Shown piece after piece: positions 1 to 7,363 of a stretch of 31,511 nt of DNA; within the stretch, counting starts at the first letter, position 1, and each line of letters begins with the position of its first letter. Source of the DNA: an uncultured Clostridia bacterium (GTDB lineage Bacteria; Bacillota; Clostridia; Christensenellales; Aristaeellaceae); NCBI GenBank assembly GCA_946409855.1, contig CAMJXZ010000003.1:1-31511 (forward strand), in the 5' to 3' direction. The notes beneath the pieces are model-generated. The model was not told the origin of the DNA. It did no database searches and saw nothing but the letters and a program-made list of their open reading frames with translations. Made by a program: the position numbers and the translations under genes.

Positions 1-1
1 T

Positions 2-100
2 GTTCTAGATGAAAATCAGTATAAGAAAGCGGCAGCGGGGTCGGATTTGTCCGCCGTTCTTTTGAAAAGGAAGGGGGCTGCCCGGATGGACAGTCCCTGA
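2..100 (+). CDS. possible 3' end of an unidentified plus-strand gene
   Basis: Frame 2 is open from the window edge to a TGA at 98-100 (32 codons). It reads as a plausible hydrophilic C-terminus with lysines near the start and a Lys-Arg-Lys cluster before the end. No family is recognisable from so short a piece. It would converge on the Imm32-like gene, whose stop lies 5 bases away on the other strand. A 32-codon open stretch can arise by chance in this GC-rich DNA, so this is a weak call that needs the sequence to the left. Confidence 0.2.
   Translation, partial: VLDENQYKKAAAGSDLSAVLLKRKGAARMDSP
65..97 (-). terminator. weak terminator after the Imm32-like gene
   Basis: On the minus strand a 7-bp stem (bases 91-97 with 74-80, one G-T wobble) encloses a 10-base loop. 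It is followed by a pyrimidine-rich tail, CTTCCTTTTC. It lies directly after the stop of the 105-314 gene. The tail is an imperfect U tract, so termination may be partial. Confidence 0.3.
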
Positions 101-104
101 CGCG

Positions 105-314
105 TTATTCCGTTTTTTCGATGATCCATTCCGTCGAGCCCGCTTCCAGCGAATTGAACTCGTCATAATGGATATGGGTTCCCGGCGGGCTTTCGGCAAG
201 CGCCCTCAGCTGCCCGGCCAGGGAAAGGAGACCTTCCCGGTTGGCGGAAAGGGTCACTGTTTTCTGATCCGCTTTTACCCGGATACGGGAGCCGTCGGTC
301 CATTTGATATCCAT
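105..314 (-). CDS. small Imm32-like protein
   Basis: A 69-residue protein. The C-terminal half has the pattern G-T-H-I-H-Y-D-E-F followed by a polar turn and a short hydrophobic strand before the end. This resembles Imm32 family (immunity protein 32) proteins, which are about this length. In polymorphic toxin systems that family is proposed to neutralise a secreted toxin, but many homologues stand alone and no toxin gene is visible here. The start is the ATG at 314, preceded by AAGAGGTGA; a GTG three codons upstream lies inside that ribosome site and is less likely. The 93-bp gap to the upstream DUF402 gene holds only a GC-rich hairpin (about 360-378) without a T run. The family call rests on motif memory and is moderate. 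Confidence 0.6.
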   Translation of the reverse strand: MDIKWTDGSRIRVKADQKTVTLSANREGLLSLAGQLRALAESPPGTHIHYDEFNSLEAGSTEWIIEKTE

Positions 315-407
315 GGCGTTCACCTCTTCTTTGGCGGGGGATCGTTCCTGCGGCCGTGTTCCCGGGCGCGCCCCGGGATGATGGGGGGCGGTGTCCCGTT
401 CCGCCGG

Positions 408-1061
408 TCACCGCCGGCTTTCCTTCCGTTTCCATTCGCGCACTTCCCGGCATTCGGTGACCGGCTCTCCCCGCGCGATCCGGTCCTCGGCGATCTGCCG
501 GACCGCGGCGCACCAGGCGTCCGCCGCGCGGATATCGCGGCAGTAATCGGAGAGGACGGCATCACATTCCGCCAGGGCCCGGTCCATCTGCTCTTTGGAC
601 AGTTCACCGGACGCGAACGCCTGGTCCAGCTCGTCCCGGTCGTCGATTTTAACGTCCCCTTCGGGGGTGAAGATCACGTCCAGATACTGGTCGATGAACG
701 CGGCGACGCCGTCTTCGCCGTATTCCAGCCCGGCGATGATATCAACGTACCAGACGGAAGGTTGATACGCCGGGCAGGCCGGCTGCGGATACCGCTCTCT
801 TTCCGGGCCGTGCGTGCCGTCCGGAAAATACGGGACGGTGATCACCCGATGGGTGTGGTCCGGGACCAATTGAAGCCAGGTCATGCCGCCGCCGGTTACC
901 TGCACCCGGCCCGCGCGCGGCAGCGCCCAGAAGTTTTTCTCCCCGTCCGTTAAGCGGATCAGGCAGGCCAGGCCGTGAAACAGGTCATGGTCGATCCGCA
1001 TCTGATAGTAGGGATAGTACTGAAATCCCCATCCGTCCCGGTTCAGCCGCTTGTGCTTCAT
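408..1061 (-). CDS. DUF402 domain protein
   Basis: A 217-residue cytoplasmic protein. The central part has the DUF402 signature: W-Y-V-D-I, then a segment ending D-Q-Y-L-D-V-I-F-T-P-E-G-D, then an acidic D-D-R-D-E-L-D-Q-A stretch. DUF402 proteins include FAU-1-type RNA-binding or ribonuclease-related proteins and nucleoside diphosphate phosphatases (YgaC/Ntdp type); which activity applies cannot be decided here. The C-terminus is a charged helix ending in an Arg/Lys cluster. The ATG at 1061 overlaps the upstream hydrolase stop in an ATGA arrangement, so the two are translationally coupled. A longer reading from 1082 would add seven residues inside the upstream gene and has no better ribosome site. 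Confidence 0.75.
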   Translation of the reverse strand: MKHKRLNRDGWGFQYYPYYQMRIDHDLFHGLACLIRLTDGEKNFWALPRAGRVQVTGGGMTWLQLVPDHTHRVITVPYFPDGTHGPERERYPQPACPAYQPSVWYVDIIAGLEYGEDGVAAFIDQYLDVIFTPEGDVKIDDRDELDQAFASGELSKEQMDRALAECDAVLSDYCRDIRAADAWCAAVRQIAEDRIARGEPVTECREVREWKRKESRR

Positions 1062-1855
1062 GGAAACAGCCCGTCCATCCATTCCCGCATGAGCTCCGGC
1101 CAGCGGCGGGTGCCGGGGATGGATTCCGCCAGACCGACGCCGTGGGCGCCGCGGGGGAAAACATGCAGTTCGAAGGGAATATTGTGCGCCCGCAGGGCGG
1201 CGGCCAGCTGCAGGGAGTTTTCCACGCGGACGGCGCCGTCTTCCGCCGTATGCCAGAGGAAGGCGGGCGGCGCTTTGTCGGTCACCCTGTTTTCCAGCGA
1301 GTAGGCGGCGAGGACGGCCGGGTCGTTCGCCCGGGCGCCCAGGAGACAGTTCCGGGAGCCTTCATGCGTGAAGCGTCCCATGGTCAGCACCCCGTAGCCC
1401 AGGATGACCCCGTCCGGGCGGGCACTGAGACGGTCCGCCGGGTCGGGCGCGTCCGGGTCGCCGGCCCAGCCGTCCTCCAGAAACGCGGTGCAGCCGGCCA
1501 GGTGCGCCCCGGCGGAAAAGCCCATGATCAGGATCCGGTCCGGATCGTATCCCCAGGCCGCGGCGTTGTATCGGGCCAGACGGACGGCCCTCAGGGCGTC
1601 CAGCTGGGGGACGGGCGCTTCATAGGGATGCCGGCGGTAGCGGAGCACCATGGCGCTCCAGCCGAACCGGTTTACCTTTTCGGCCATGGGTTTTCCCTCG
1701 TGATCCGCCAGGTGGGTGTATCCGCCCCCGGGCAGCACGACGACCATGCCTCTGGGGGAGGGCACCGGGTACAGTTCGCAGGACGGCGCTTCCTGCCCGA
1801 AATCCGGGCGGCAGCAGGGAATATCGTGTTCCCACAGGGCGATGCGTTCCAAAGG
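1058..1855 (-). CDS. alpha/beta hydrolase (esterase, acetyl-xylan-esterase-like)
   Basis: A 265-residue serine hydrolase. The oxyanion segment P-G-G-G-Y lies at residues 41-45, the nucleophile elbow G-F-S-A-G at 111-115 (Ser113), the likely acid Asp205 in T-A-E-D-G, and the catalytic His237 in R-G-A-H-G. Spacing and motifs fit the BD-FAE/acetyl-esterase group, which often removes acetyl groups from plant sugars. No signal peptide is present, so it acts in the cytoplasm. AAAGGAGG ends 7 bases before a TTG at 1855, which decides the start; the earlier TTG at 1870 lies upstream of that ribosome site. Its 3' end overlaps the DUF402 gene by 4 bp. The substrate is not known. Confidence 0.85.
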   Translation of the reverse strand, partial: PLERIALWEHDIPCCRPDFGQEAPSCELYPVPSPRGMVVVLPGGGYTHLADHEGKPMAEKVNRFGWSAMVLRYRRHPYEAPVPQLDALRAVRLARYNAAAWGYDPDRILIMGFSAGAHLAGCTAFLEDGWAGDPDAPDPADRLSARPDGVILGYGVLTMGRFTHEGSRNCLLGARANDPAVLAAYSLENRVTDKAPPAFLWHTAEDGAVRVENSLQLAAALRAHNIPFELHVFPRGAHGVGLAESIPGTRRWPELMREWMDGLFP

Positions 1856-1868
1856 GACGCCTCCTTTC

Positions 1869-1902
1869 AAACAGAACCCCCCGGCGGAACCGGGGGATTT
1901 TT
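1869..1902 (-). terminator. terminator between the G3E pair and the esterase unit
   Basis: A 7-bp GC stem, CCCCCGG (1878-1884) with CCGGGGG (1890-1896), has a 5-base loop. On the plus strand it is followed by ATTTTT; on the minus strand, the direction of the genes here, by TTCTGTTT. It therefore most likely ends the two-gene G3E transcript. Confidence 0.55.
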
Positions 1903-1922
1903 AAATGTAAACCGGTATGTAA

Positions 1923-2876
1923 TCAGATGGTGCCGAAGGTCACGTACTGGTCCTTGGGGGCGGAGGTCCTTTCGGCGCTGATCTCGTGCAGCATCAGCAC
2001 GGTGCGGCCGTTGGGATCGGTGGCCTTTTCGCAGCGGGCGGTCAGGCGGATATAGGCCGCGGGGCTGGGACGGAAGGAACCCTTGCAGATCCAGCCGCAC
2101 TTCTGGATATCGTTGGCGCAGCAGGTCATGGCGTTGCGGGCGAAGTAATAGAAGCCCCTGGCCAGCTTGGCGTGGGGGAAGGGCTGGCCCACCAGGCGGA
2201 TGGTCTTGCCGTCGTAGCGTTCCGGATGCTCCATGGAATCCAGGTACAGGATACCGAAATTGTCGTCCGAAATGTCGATGACGGGAGCGCTCATGTCATA
2301 AGGCAGGTCTTCGTCGGTCACGCCGTCCTCGGTGCTGCCGTCCGGGTTTTCAAACAGGATGGTCGCGGAGGGGTTGATGGCGCGCAGCTGGCGGCGCCAG
2401 TTGCTCTTGTTGAAGTCCGGCCCGCAGCGGTTGATCAGGATCAGGTCCGCTTCCCGCATGGGGTCGGTCAGGAACTGGCGCATATTGGTCATGTAGTTGC
2501 TGAAGGTGGTGCCGTCCGCCAGGGTGATGACCTGCACCCACTCCCACAGAGGGGGCATGCGCAGCCGGCCCAGGTACTCGATGCCCCAGATGTTGTTGTA
2601 TTCGATGATGACCCGCTCGGGCCGGACGCGCTGGTTCAGCTCCTTGAGCTTGAGGCTGGTCAGTTCTTCCTTTTCGGAAACCATGCAGACTTCGGCGTTG
2701 TACTTTTTCAGAAAATCCGGCTCGTACTCCATCTCGCCGTCTTCGCAGCAGATGATCAGCGTCTTCTGCCCGGCGGAAAAGTTCTCGTCCGACAGCATGG
2801 ACTGGACCATGGTCGTTTTGCCGCTTTCCAGAAAGCCGGTCAGCATGTATACGGGAATGAAATCCTGATCTGTCAT
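1923..2876 (-). CDS. G3E-type P-loop GTPase with C-terminal DUF1980/YcgQ-like domain
   Basis: A 317-residue protein. The N-terminal CobW/G3E nucleotide-binding domain has the Walker A G-F-L-E-S-G-K-T-T at residues 14-22. The base-recognition motif N-K-x-D appears as N-R-C-G (149-152), and the C-x-C-C metal motif of typical G3E metallochaperones is missing. From about residue 205 the protein changes: D-N-F-G-I-L-Y-L-D, then Y-D-G-K-T-I-R-L-V-G-Q, then F-A-R-N-A-M-T-C-C. This pattern resembles the C-terminal domain of the DUF1980/TIGR03943 (YcgQ) family, which pairs with YcgR/YraQ-type permeases. Cysteines at 252, 253, 260 and 264 could bind metal or a disulfide. It starts inside the stop of the upstream G3E gene (ATGA), so both are co-translated and may act together in metal handling. 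The domain match is by eye. Confidence 0.75.
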   Translation of the reverse strand: MTDQDFIPVYMLTGFLESGKTTMVQSMLSDENFSAGQKTLIICCEDGEMEYEPDFLKKYNAEVCMVSEKEELTSLKLKELNQRVRPERVIIEYNNIWGIEYLGRLRMPPLWEWVQVITLADGTTFSNYMTNMRQFLTDPMREADLILINRCGPDFNKSNWRRQLRAINPSATILFENPDGSTEDGVTDEDLPYDMSAPVIDISDDNFGILYLDSMEHPERYDGKTIRLVGQPFPHAKLARGFYYFARNAMTCCANDIQKCGWICKGSFRPSPAAYIRLTARCEKATDPNGRTVLMLHEISAERTSAPKDQYVTFGTI

Positions 2877-4078
2877 ACGTTAAACAGCTCCTTGAGGGCT
2901 TTTTCATCCAGGTTCGCGCCGATCACGCAGAAACGGCCGGTGTAGTCGGGCGCGCTGTCGCGCATGTCGATTTCGCCGGGCACATAGTCAAACTGGAACC
3001 AGCTGCCCGCGCCGTCCTGCAGGATGCCCTTGGCGCGCAGCACGCGGCCGTACTCTTCCTCGTCGGACAGAGCTTCCAGCTTTTCGCGGATGGCCTGCCG
3101 CTCGTAGCGTTTGGCCGTTTCCACGCCGATGTTCTGGAAGACCTCGTCGGCGTCATGCTCGCCTTCGTGGTGATGATGGTGATGATGGTCATGGCCGTGG
3201 TCATGGTCATGATGATGCTCGTGCTCGTCATGATCATCATGGTCATGGTCATGGTCATGGTCGTGGTCATGGTGATGCCCGTGCCCGTCATGTTCGTCGT
3301 GGTCGTGATGGTGCTCGTCCTCATCATGGTCATCATGGTCGTGATGATGCTCATGCTCGTCATGATCATCGTCCTCATCGTGATCATGGTGGTGATCGTG
3401 CTCGTCATGACCGTGGTGATGGTGGTGATGTTCGTGCTCGTCCTCGTCCTCGTCTTCCAGGGGGGCGAATTCCAGCGGCTTGCCGTTTTCGATGACTTCC
3501 AGCATGAAATCCGGGGTCATGTCGTCCCAGGGGGTGGTGATGATGCGGGCTTCCGGATGAAGCTCCTTCACCAGGGCCATGCTCTTTTCCACCTTGTCAT
3601 TGCTCAGAAGCTGAGTGCGGCTGAAGATGATGGTGGAAGCGCTCTTCACCTGGTCGATGAAGAACTCGCCGAAGTTCCGGGCGTACATGCGGCACTTGCC
3701 GGCGTCCACCACGGTGGCGCTGCCGCCCACGTCGATGTCCGCGTGGCGCAGCCTGGCCTTTTCGATGGCGGAAAGAATCTCGCTGAGCTTGCCCACGCCG
3801 GTGGGCTCCACCAGGATGCGGTCCGGGTGATAGGTATCGATCAGCTGGTCGATGGCGGCCTGGAAGTCGCCCGCCAGGGTGCAGCAGATGCAGCCGGCGT
3901 TCAGCTCGGTCACGGTGATGCCGACGTCCTTCATAAAGGCGCCGTCCACGCCGATGTCCCCGTACTCGTTTTCCAGCAGGACGACCTTTTCGTTTTTCAG
4001 GCTGCCGGTCAGCAGCTTGCGGATGAGGGTGGTTTTTCCGGCGCCCAGGAAGCCGGAGATCACGTTGATTTTGATCAT
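2873..4078 (-). CDS. G3E GTPase (CobW family) with giant His/Asp/Glu tract
   Basis: A 401-residue metallochaperone-type GTPase. Walker A is G-F-L-G-A-G-K-T-T (9-17), the G3E Glu motif is E-N-E-Y-G-D (36-41), and the metal-binding C-I-C-C is at 63-66. V-E-P-T-G-V (90-95) is the family's Walker B region. The usual N-K-x-D appears as S-R-T-Q (153-156). Residues 215-308 hold about 50 histidines mixed with Asp/Glu, and a CobW C-terminal domain follows. Family knowledge: G3E proteins with C-x-C-C and a His-rich loop deliver or store Zn, Co or Ni. The ribosome site AAAGGAG lies 11 bases before the ATG. The target enzyme and metal are not shown by the window, and no Zur-type box was recognised upstream. 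Confidence 0.9.
   Translation of the reverse strand: MIKINVISGFLGAGKTTLIRKLLTGSLKNEKVVLLENEYGDIGVDGAFMKDVGITVTELNAGCICCTLAGDFQAAIDQLIDTYHPDRILVEPTGVGKLSEILSAIEKARLRHADIDVGGSATVVDAGKCRMYARNFGEFFIDQVKSASTIIFSRTQLLSNDKVEKSMALVKELHPEARIITTPWDDMTPDFMLEVIENGKPLEFAPLEDEDEDEHEHHHHHHGHDEHDHHHDHDEDDDHDEHEHHHDHDDHDEDEHHHDHDEHDGHGHHHDHDHDHDHDHDDHDEHEHHHDHDHGHDHHHHHHHEGEHDADEVFQNIGVETAKRYERQAIREKLEALSDEEEYGRVLRAKGILQDGAGSWFQFDYVPGEIDMRDSAPDYTGRFCVIGANLDEKALKELFNV
3155..3457 (-). repeat. low-complexity tract encoding the His/Asp/Glu-rich loop
   Basis: About 300 bases built from short variants of CAT/CAC, GAT/GAC and GAA/GAG codons, read as ATG/GTC/GTG triplets on the plus strand. The imperfect triplet repetition is typical of slippage-driven growth, so length differences between strains would be expected. 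It keeps the reading frame of the G3E gene intact. Confidence 0.9.
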
Positions 4079-4102
4079 GCGGGTAAAGACTCCTTTCTAA
4101 CG

Positions 4103-4130
4103 AACAGAAGCGGAACAATTCCTGTTCCGC
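4103..4130 (-). terminator. hairpin after the thioesterase gene
   Basis: A perfect 8-bp stem, GCGGAACA with TGTTCCGC (4110-4117 and 4123-4130), has a 5-base loop. On the minus strand it is followed by TTCTGTT. It sits 16 bases after the thioesterase stop and 32 bases before the G3E start, so it probably ends the PRPP-synthase operon. The U tract is interrupted. It could instead lie in the leader of the G3E transcript and affect that. Confidence 0.5.
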
Positions 4131-4145
4131 GTGCTGAAAATATAA

Positions 4146-4892
4146 TCAGAACGACATCGCAGCGGTGAAACAGACGGCGCCGTTTTCGTGCGTGCCGGTG
4201 ATTGTGTATTGACTGCCCTGCGCAAAACCGCTCAGGATCAGCGTTTCGCCCAGGGTGGCTTCTTTCACGTAGTTCAGCGTAAAGCCGGTGCAGGGAAGAC
4301 GCCGGTACTCGTCCGGCAGCCAGTCCATGAAAATGCGGCCGTAATTGGCGCAGTAGATGTGATGGTTGGCGTCCAGGTCGGTATAGACCACCGGCCGGCG
4401 GCCCAGCGGCTGCGCGTCCTGAGGCGGATCGATCCTGTCCGGGAAGGGGCAGGCGGTCGGCCTGTCCACATCCAGCACCGGGTGCCCCATGGCGGCGGGG
4501 CGGAGGATCCTGTGGCGGACCGGGTCGCACAGCAGCCACAGGCTGGAAGCCTGGGCGCAGACCGCGCCGTCCCGGTCGGTAAAATCGTAGTTGCGGCGGA
4601 AATAGACCAGATCCGTCCCCTTTTCCCAGGTGGCGGCGTTCAGCGTTTCGTAGCAGACGGGATGCCGGTAAAAACGGATGGAAAAGCGGGATACCAGGAA
4701 TACCTGGCCCTGGCTGAGCAGCTGCTCCCGGCCCAGATGCCGCGCTTCGTACTGATCCCCCGCCAGTTCGGCCAGCCACGCGAGCCATGTGGAGAGGCTC
4801 ACATGGCCCGTGCAGTCGCAGTCCCGGAAGGGGATGAAGATTTCTTTCTCAAAGATGCCCATGGACGGATCGTCCGGCAGGCGCTCACTCAT
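4146..4892 (-). CDS. acyl-ACP thioesterase
   Basis: A 248-residue double-hotdog protein of the acyl-ACP thioesterase family (Pfam acyl-ACP_TE), about the usual bacterial length. The second hotdog carries the catalytic pattern D-x-N-x-H: Asp174, Asn176 and His178 in the stretch D-L-D-A-N-H-H, followed by N-Y. The first half has the hotdog start with R-D-C-D-C-T-G-H at 23-30. The family hydrolyses acyl-ACP to free fatty acid in the cytoplasm, tuning membrane lipid or feeding an export pathway. The ATG at 4892 overlaps the upstream gene by 8 bp (ATGAGTGA), so it is the last gene of the PRPP-synthase operon. Chain-length preference cannot be read. Confidence 0.85.
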   Translation of the reverse strand: MSERLPDDPSMGIFEKEIFIPFRDCDCTGHVSLSTWLAWLAELAGDQYEARHLGREQLLSQGQVFLVSRFSIRFYRHPVCYETLNAATWEKGTDLVYFRRNYDFTDRDGAVCAQASSLWLLCDPVRHRILRPAAMGHPVLDVDRPTACPFPDRIDPPQDAQPLGRRPVVYTDLDANHHIYCANYGRIFMDWLPDEYRRLPCTGFTLNYVKEATLGETLILSGFAQGSQYTITGTHENGAVCFTAAMSF

Positions 4893-5388
4893 ACAGCTTG
4901 TCCTCCTGCGGGCCGCGAATGGGCAGCTCCAGCCGCTTTTCGTTGAGCTTTTGCAGGGACTTGAGCCGCTCGATCCTGTCCTTCAGGCGCACGGCGGTCA
5001 GACCCCGGCTCTTGTAGCGGTCCAAAAGGGCGTGGGTGCCGACGGCGGCGCCCAGGGCGCCGATGGGCCCGGCCACTGTGGCGGCCGCCGCGCCTACGGT
5101 CATCGCCGCGCCGGCCTTCGCCATGCGGTAGGCGGAATCCTTGAGCATGGTTTTCTGGTCCTTCTTGCCGAAGATGACCTTCATTTCCTCGGTGACGGCG
5201 ATGACGGCAAAGGGCAGGGCGGTGCCGGCGGTGGAAGAAAGGACGTCGTGAAGCAGGCCGTTGTCGGTCAAAAGACCGGCGTCCTGGGTCACGCTTTCGG
5301 CGTACGTCAGGCCTACGGCTACTTTGTCGATCAGCTTGTCCTTGCTGCGCTTTTTGTATTTGTCCACCAGATCCCTGAAATCGGCCAT
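4885..5388 (-). CDS. unknown Ala/Gly-rich protein
   Basis: A 167-residue protein I do not recognise. The first 35 residues are Lys-rich and helical. A small-residue stretch rich in Ala and Gly (about 91-119) could be one or two membrane-associated helices, packed like glycine-zipper segments. The C-terminal 45 residues are charged and probably helical. No signal peptide or catalytic motif is visible. The start is well supported by AAAGGAGG seven bases upstream. It sits between a tail-anchored coiled-coil gene and the thioesterase, with which it overlaps by 8 bp; this suggests a membrane-linked role, which is inference only. Confidence 0.75.
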   Translation of the reverse strand: MADFRDLVDKYKKRSKDKLIDKVAVGLTYAESVTQDAGLLTDNGLLHDVLSSTAGTALPFAVIAVTEEMKVIFGKKDQKTMLKDSAYRMAKAGAAMTVGAAAATVAGPIGALGAAVGTHALLDRYKSRGLTAVRLKDRIERLKSLQKLNEKRLELPIRGPQEDKLYE

Positions 5389-5401
5389 CCCGCTGCCTCC
5401 T

Positions 5402-5926
5402 TTACTTGAACAGGTTGAGAATCGTCACGATGATCCAGGCGCCGCCCGCGACGCCGACCAGCCAGGTCAGCTGGCGGATCATGCCGGACATGTTGTCCAG
5501 CTTGCGTGCCTTTTTTTCTTCCGCTTTTTTGGTGTACTGGGCAAAGGCGTCCTGCTGGCGGTCGATCTCCTTCTGCAGGCGGTCGACATCCTTCTGCACC
5601 TTTTCCAGCAGCTGTTCGGCCTTCTGCGCCCGGTCGTTGGCCTGCTGGACCGCGTCGCTGACGCGGGCGATGTCCTCCCGCAGCTCCTCCTTGTCGATGG
5701 TCTGCTGGGCGGACAGGCTCTGATAAAGCTCATGCAGCTGGGCCTGGTCTTCGCTCAGGCCTTCGGCCACGACCGTCATTTCGGAGGAGAATTCCTCCAC
5801 CATGGCGCTCAGGTCCTTGCCTTTTACGGTGGACAGGGCGTTGCCGAAAAAATCCCTCGTGGCCTTGACCAGACCGGGCTTTGCTTCCGCGGGGACGGGC
5901 AGGTTTTCCTGTTCGTTCTGTTCCAT
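5402..5926 (-). CDS. coiled-coil protein with C-terminal membrane anchor
   Basis: A 174-residue protein without a recognised family. Residues about 75-145 form a long heptad-like helix rich in Glu, Gln, Lys and Arg (E-E-L-R-E-D-I-A-R through K-K-A-E-E-K-K), which predicts a coiled coil. The last about 20 residues (W-L-V-G-V-A-G-G-A-W-I-I-V-T-I-L) are a single hydrophobic segment, so the protein is probably tail-anchored with the coiled coil in the cytoplasm. It starts 12 bases after the PRPP-synthase stop, with AGGA close to the ATG. It ends 13 bases before the next gene, so it is in the same operon. Function is unknown. Confidence 0.75.
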   Translation of the reverse strand: MEQNEQENLPVPAEAKPGLVKATRDFFGNALSTVKGKDLSAMVEEFSSEMTVVAEGLSEDQAQLHELYQSLSAQQTIDKEELREDIARVSDAVQQANDRAQKAEQLLEKVQKDVDRLQKEIDRQQDAFAQYTKKAEEKKARKLDNMSGMIRQLTWLVGVAGGAWIIVTILNLFK

Positions 5927-5938
5927 AGATCCTGTCTG

Positions 5939-7150
5939 TCAGACGAAACGGATGCCGCTTTTCGTCTGCTCCTCTTTATATTTTGCGATCAGGTTCTGGA
6001 TCCGCTGAAGCGGCTGCAGCAGATTGTGCAGGGAACGGTCGTGGTTCAGCGTCGCGATCATGTAGGAGATGTATTTGCTCAGGTCCGCGTCGATGTACCA
6101 TTCGGCGTTCAGCAGCTCCGGCCGGCGGTAGGAGGCGTTGGTGGAAACGACGCGGTAAATGATCCCGTCCCGGTAGGCCTGGTCGAAGGCCTCGATGCCG
6201 TTGGTAAAGAAGGCGAAGGTGGACAGGGCCAGGATGCGGCTGGCGCCGCGGGCCTTGAGTTCCTTGGCCAGTTCGATGATGGACTCGCCGGAAGAGATCA
6301 TGTCGTCCACCACCAGGATGTCCTTGCCTTCCACGGAGGAACCCAGGTATTCGTGGGCGACGATGGGGTTGCGGCCGTTGACGACGGTGGTATAGTCGCG
6401 GCGCTTGTAGCTCATCCCCAGGTCCAGCGACAGGACGGAGGAATAATAGATGTTCCGCTGCATGGCGCCTTCGTCGGGGCTGACGAACATGGTGTTGGCC
6501 TTGTCGAACTTCAGGTCCTTGACGTTCTTGCACAGGGCCTTGAGCATCTGGTAGGTGGGCATGATGTTTTCAAACCCGCCTAAGGGGATGGAGTTGGCGA
6601 CGCGGGGGTCGTGGGCGTCAAAGGTCAGGATGTTGCTGACGCCCATGTTGGAAAGTTCGTGCAGGGCCACCGCGCAGTCCAGGCTTTCGCGGGAGGTACG
6701 GCGGTGCTGCCGGCTCTCGTACAGGAAGGGCATGATGACGTTGATGCGCTTGGCTTTGCCGGAAATGGCGGAGATGATGCGCTTGAGGTCCTGAAAATGA
6801 TCGTCCGGGGACATGGGGACAATCTGGCCGTACATCTTGTAGGTGACGTTGTAAGCACAGACATCGACGATGATGTAGATATCGTAGCCGCGCACGCTTT
6901 CCTTGATGACGCCCTTGGCTTCGCCGGTGCCGAACCGGGGGCAGTAGGACTTGATGAGGAAAGAGTTGCGGTCGCGGCCGGTCATGGTATAAAAGTCTTC
7001 GTCCTGTATTTCTTCCAGATCGTGCCATTTCTGCAGCCAGCTGTTGACACGCTGCCCGATCTCCTCGCAGCCGGCCATGGCGATCACGCCCAGCGGGCCA
7101 TAGGGAATCGAGTTGATATCCGTGCTCCAATCCGCGGGTGTACGGCTCAT
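5939..7150 (-). CDS. long-form ribose-phosphate pyrophosphokinase (PRPP synthase)
   Basis: A 403-residue protein of the phosphoribosylpyrophosphate synthetase family, which makes PRPP from ribose 5-phosphate and ATP. Visible motifs are F-D-A-H-D-P (178-182), V-S-P-D-E-G (223-228), the flexible-loop K-R-R (249-251) and the PRPP loop V-V-D-D-M-I-S-S-G-E-S (280-290). Typical enzymes are about 310-330 residues; here about 70 extra residues precede the conserved F-G-T-G-E segment. The loop carries S-S-G where common forms have T-A-G or similar. The start is ATG 7150, six bases after GGAAGG; an in-frame ATG two codons earlier is an alternative. It is first in an operon with two unknown membrane-linked proteins and a thioesterase. 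Whether it is the cell's main PRPP synthase is not known. Confidence 0.88.
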   Translation of the reverse strand: MSRTPADWSTDINSIPYGPLGVIAMAGCEEIGQRVNSWLQKWHDLEEIQDEDFYTMTGRDRNSFLIKSYCPRFGTGEAKGVIKESVRGYDIYIIVDVCAYNVTYKMYGQIVPMSPDDHFQDLKRIISAISGKAKRINVIMPFLYESRQHRRTSRESLDCAVALHELSNMGVSNILTFDAHDPRVANSIPLGGFENIMPTYQMLKALCKNVKDLKFDKANTMFVSPDEGAMQRNIYYSSVLSLDLGMSYKRRDYTTVVNGRNPIVAHEYLGSSVEGKDILVVDDMISSGESIIELAKELKARGASRILALSTFAFFTNGIEAFDQAYRDGIIYRVVSTNASYRRPELLNAEWYIDADLSKYISYMIATLNHDRSLHNLLQPLQRIQNLIAKYKEEQTKSGIRFV

Positions 7151-7201
7151 TAGCATCCTTCCTTCCTCTTGTTCGGGCGCAGGCAATCAGGAACCGGATC
7201 C

Positions 7202-7230
7202 ATTATACCATGATTTGTCCAAAGTTTCAA
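7202..7230 (-). promoter_or_regulatory. sigma-A promoter of the PRPP-synthase operon
   Basis: On the minus strand TTGAAA (7225-7230) and TATAAT (7202-7207) are separated by exactly 17 bases. An A-rich stretch precedes the -35. The predicted start lies about 45 bases before the ATG at 7150. The rest of the 213-bp gap between this operon and the SDR gene shows only an imperfect hairpin around 7267-7288. Confidence 0.8.
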
Positions 7231-7363
7231 TTTTTTATAGGCTGAAATCAAAATTTTGCCACAATGTACGCCAAACGCCGCATTTGGGCGGGGCGGCGGT
7301 TCTGAGGGCCCGGAGCATGGTGCTCACCAAAGAGCGGGCCGGCAGGCCCCGGATGCAGCCCCG

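Noticed and set aside
358..378. GC-rich hairpin between the DUF402 and Imm32-like genes as a terminator
   Set aside because: Stem is good but no T run follows on either strand.
3155..4168. Long plus-strand reading frame rich in Val and Met opposite the G3E gene
   Set aside because: It is the mirror of the His/Asp codon tract on the opposite strand; the minus-strand gene has clear family motifs and a ribosome site.
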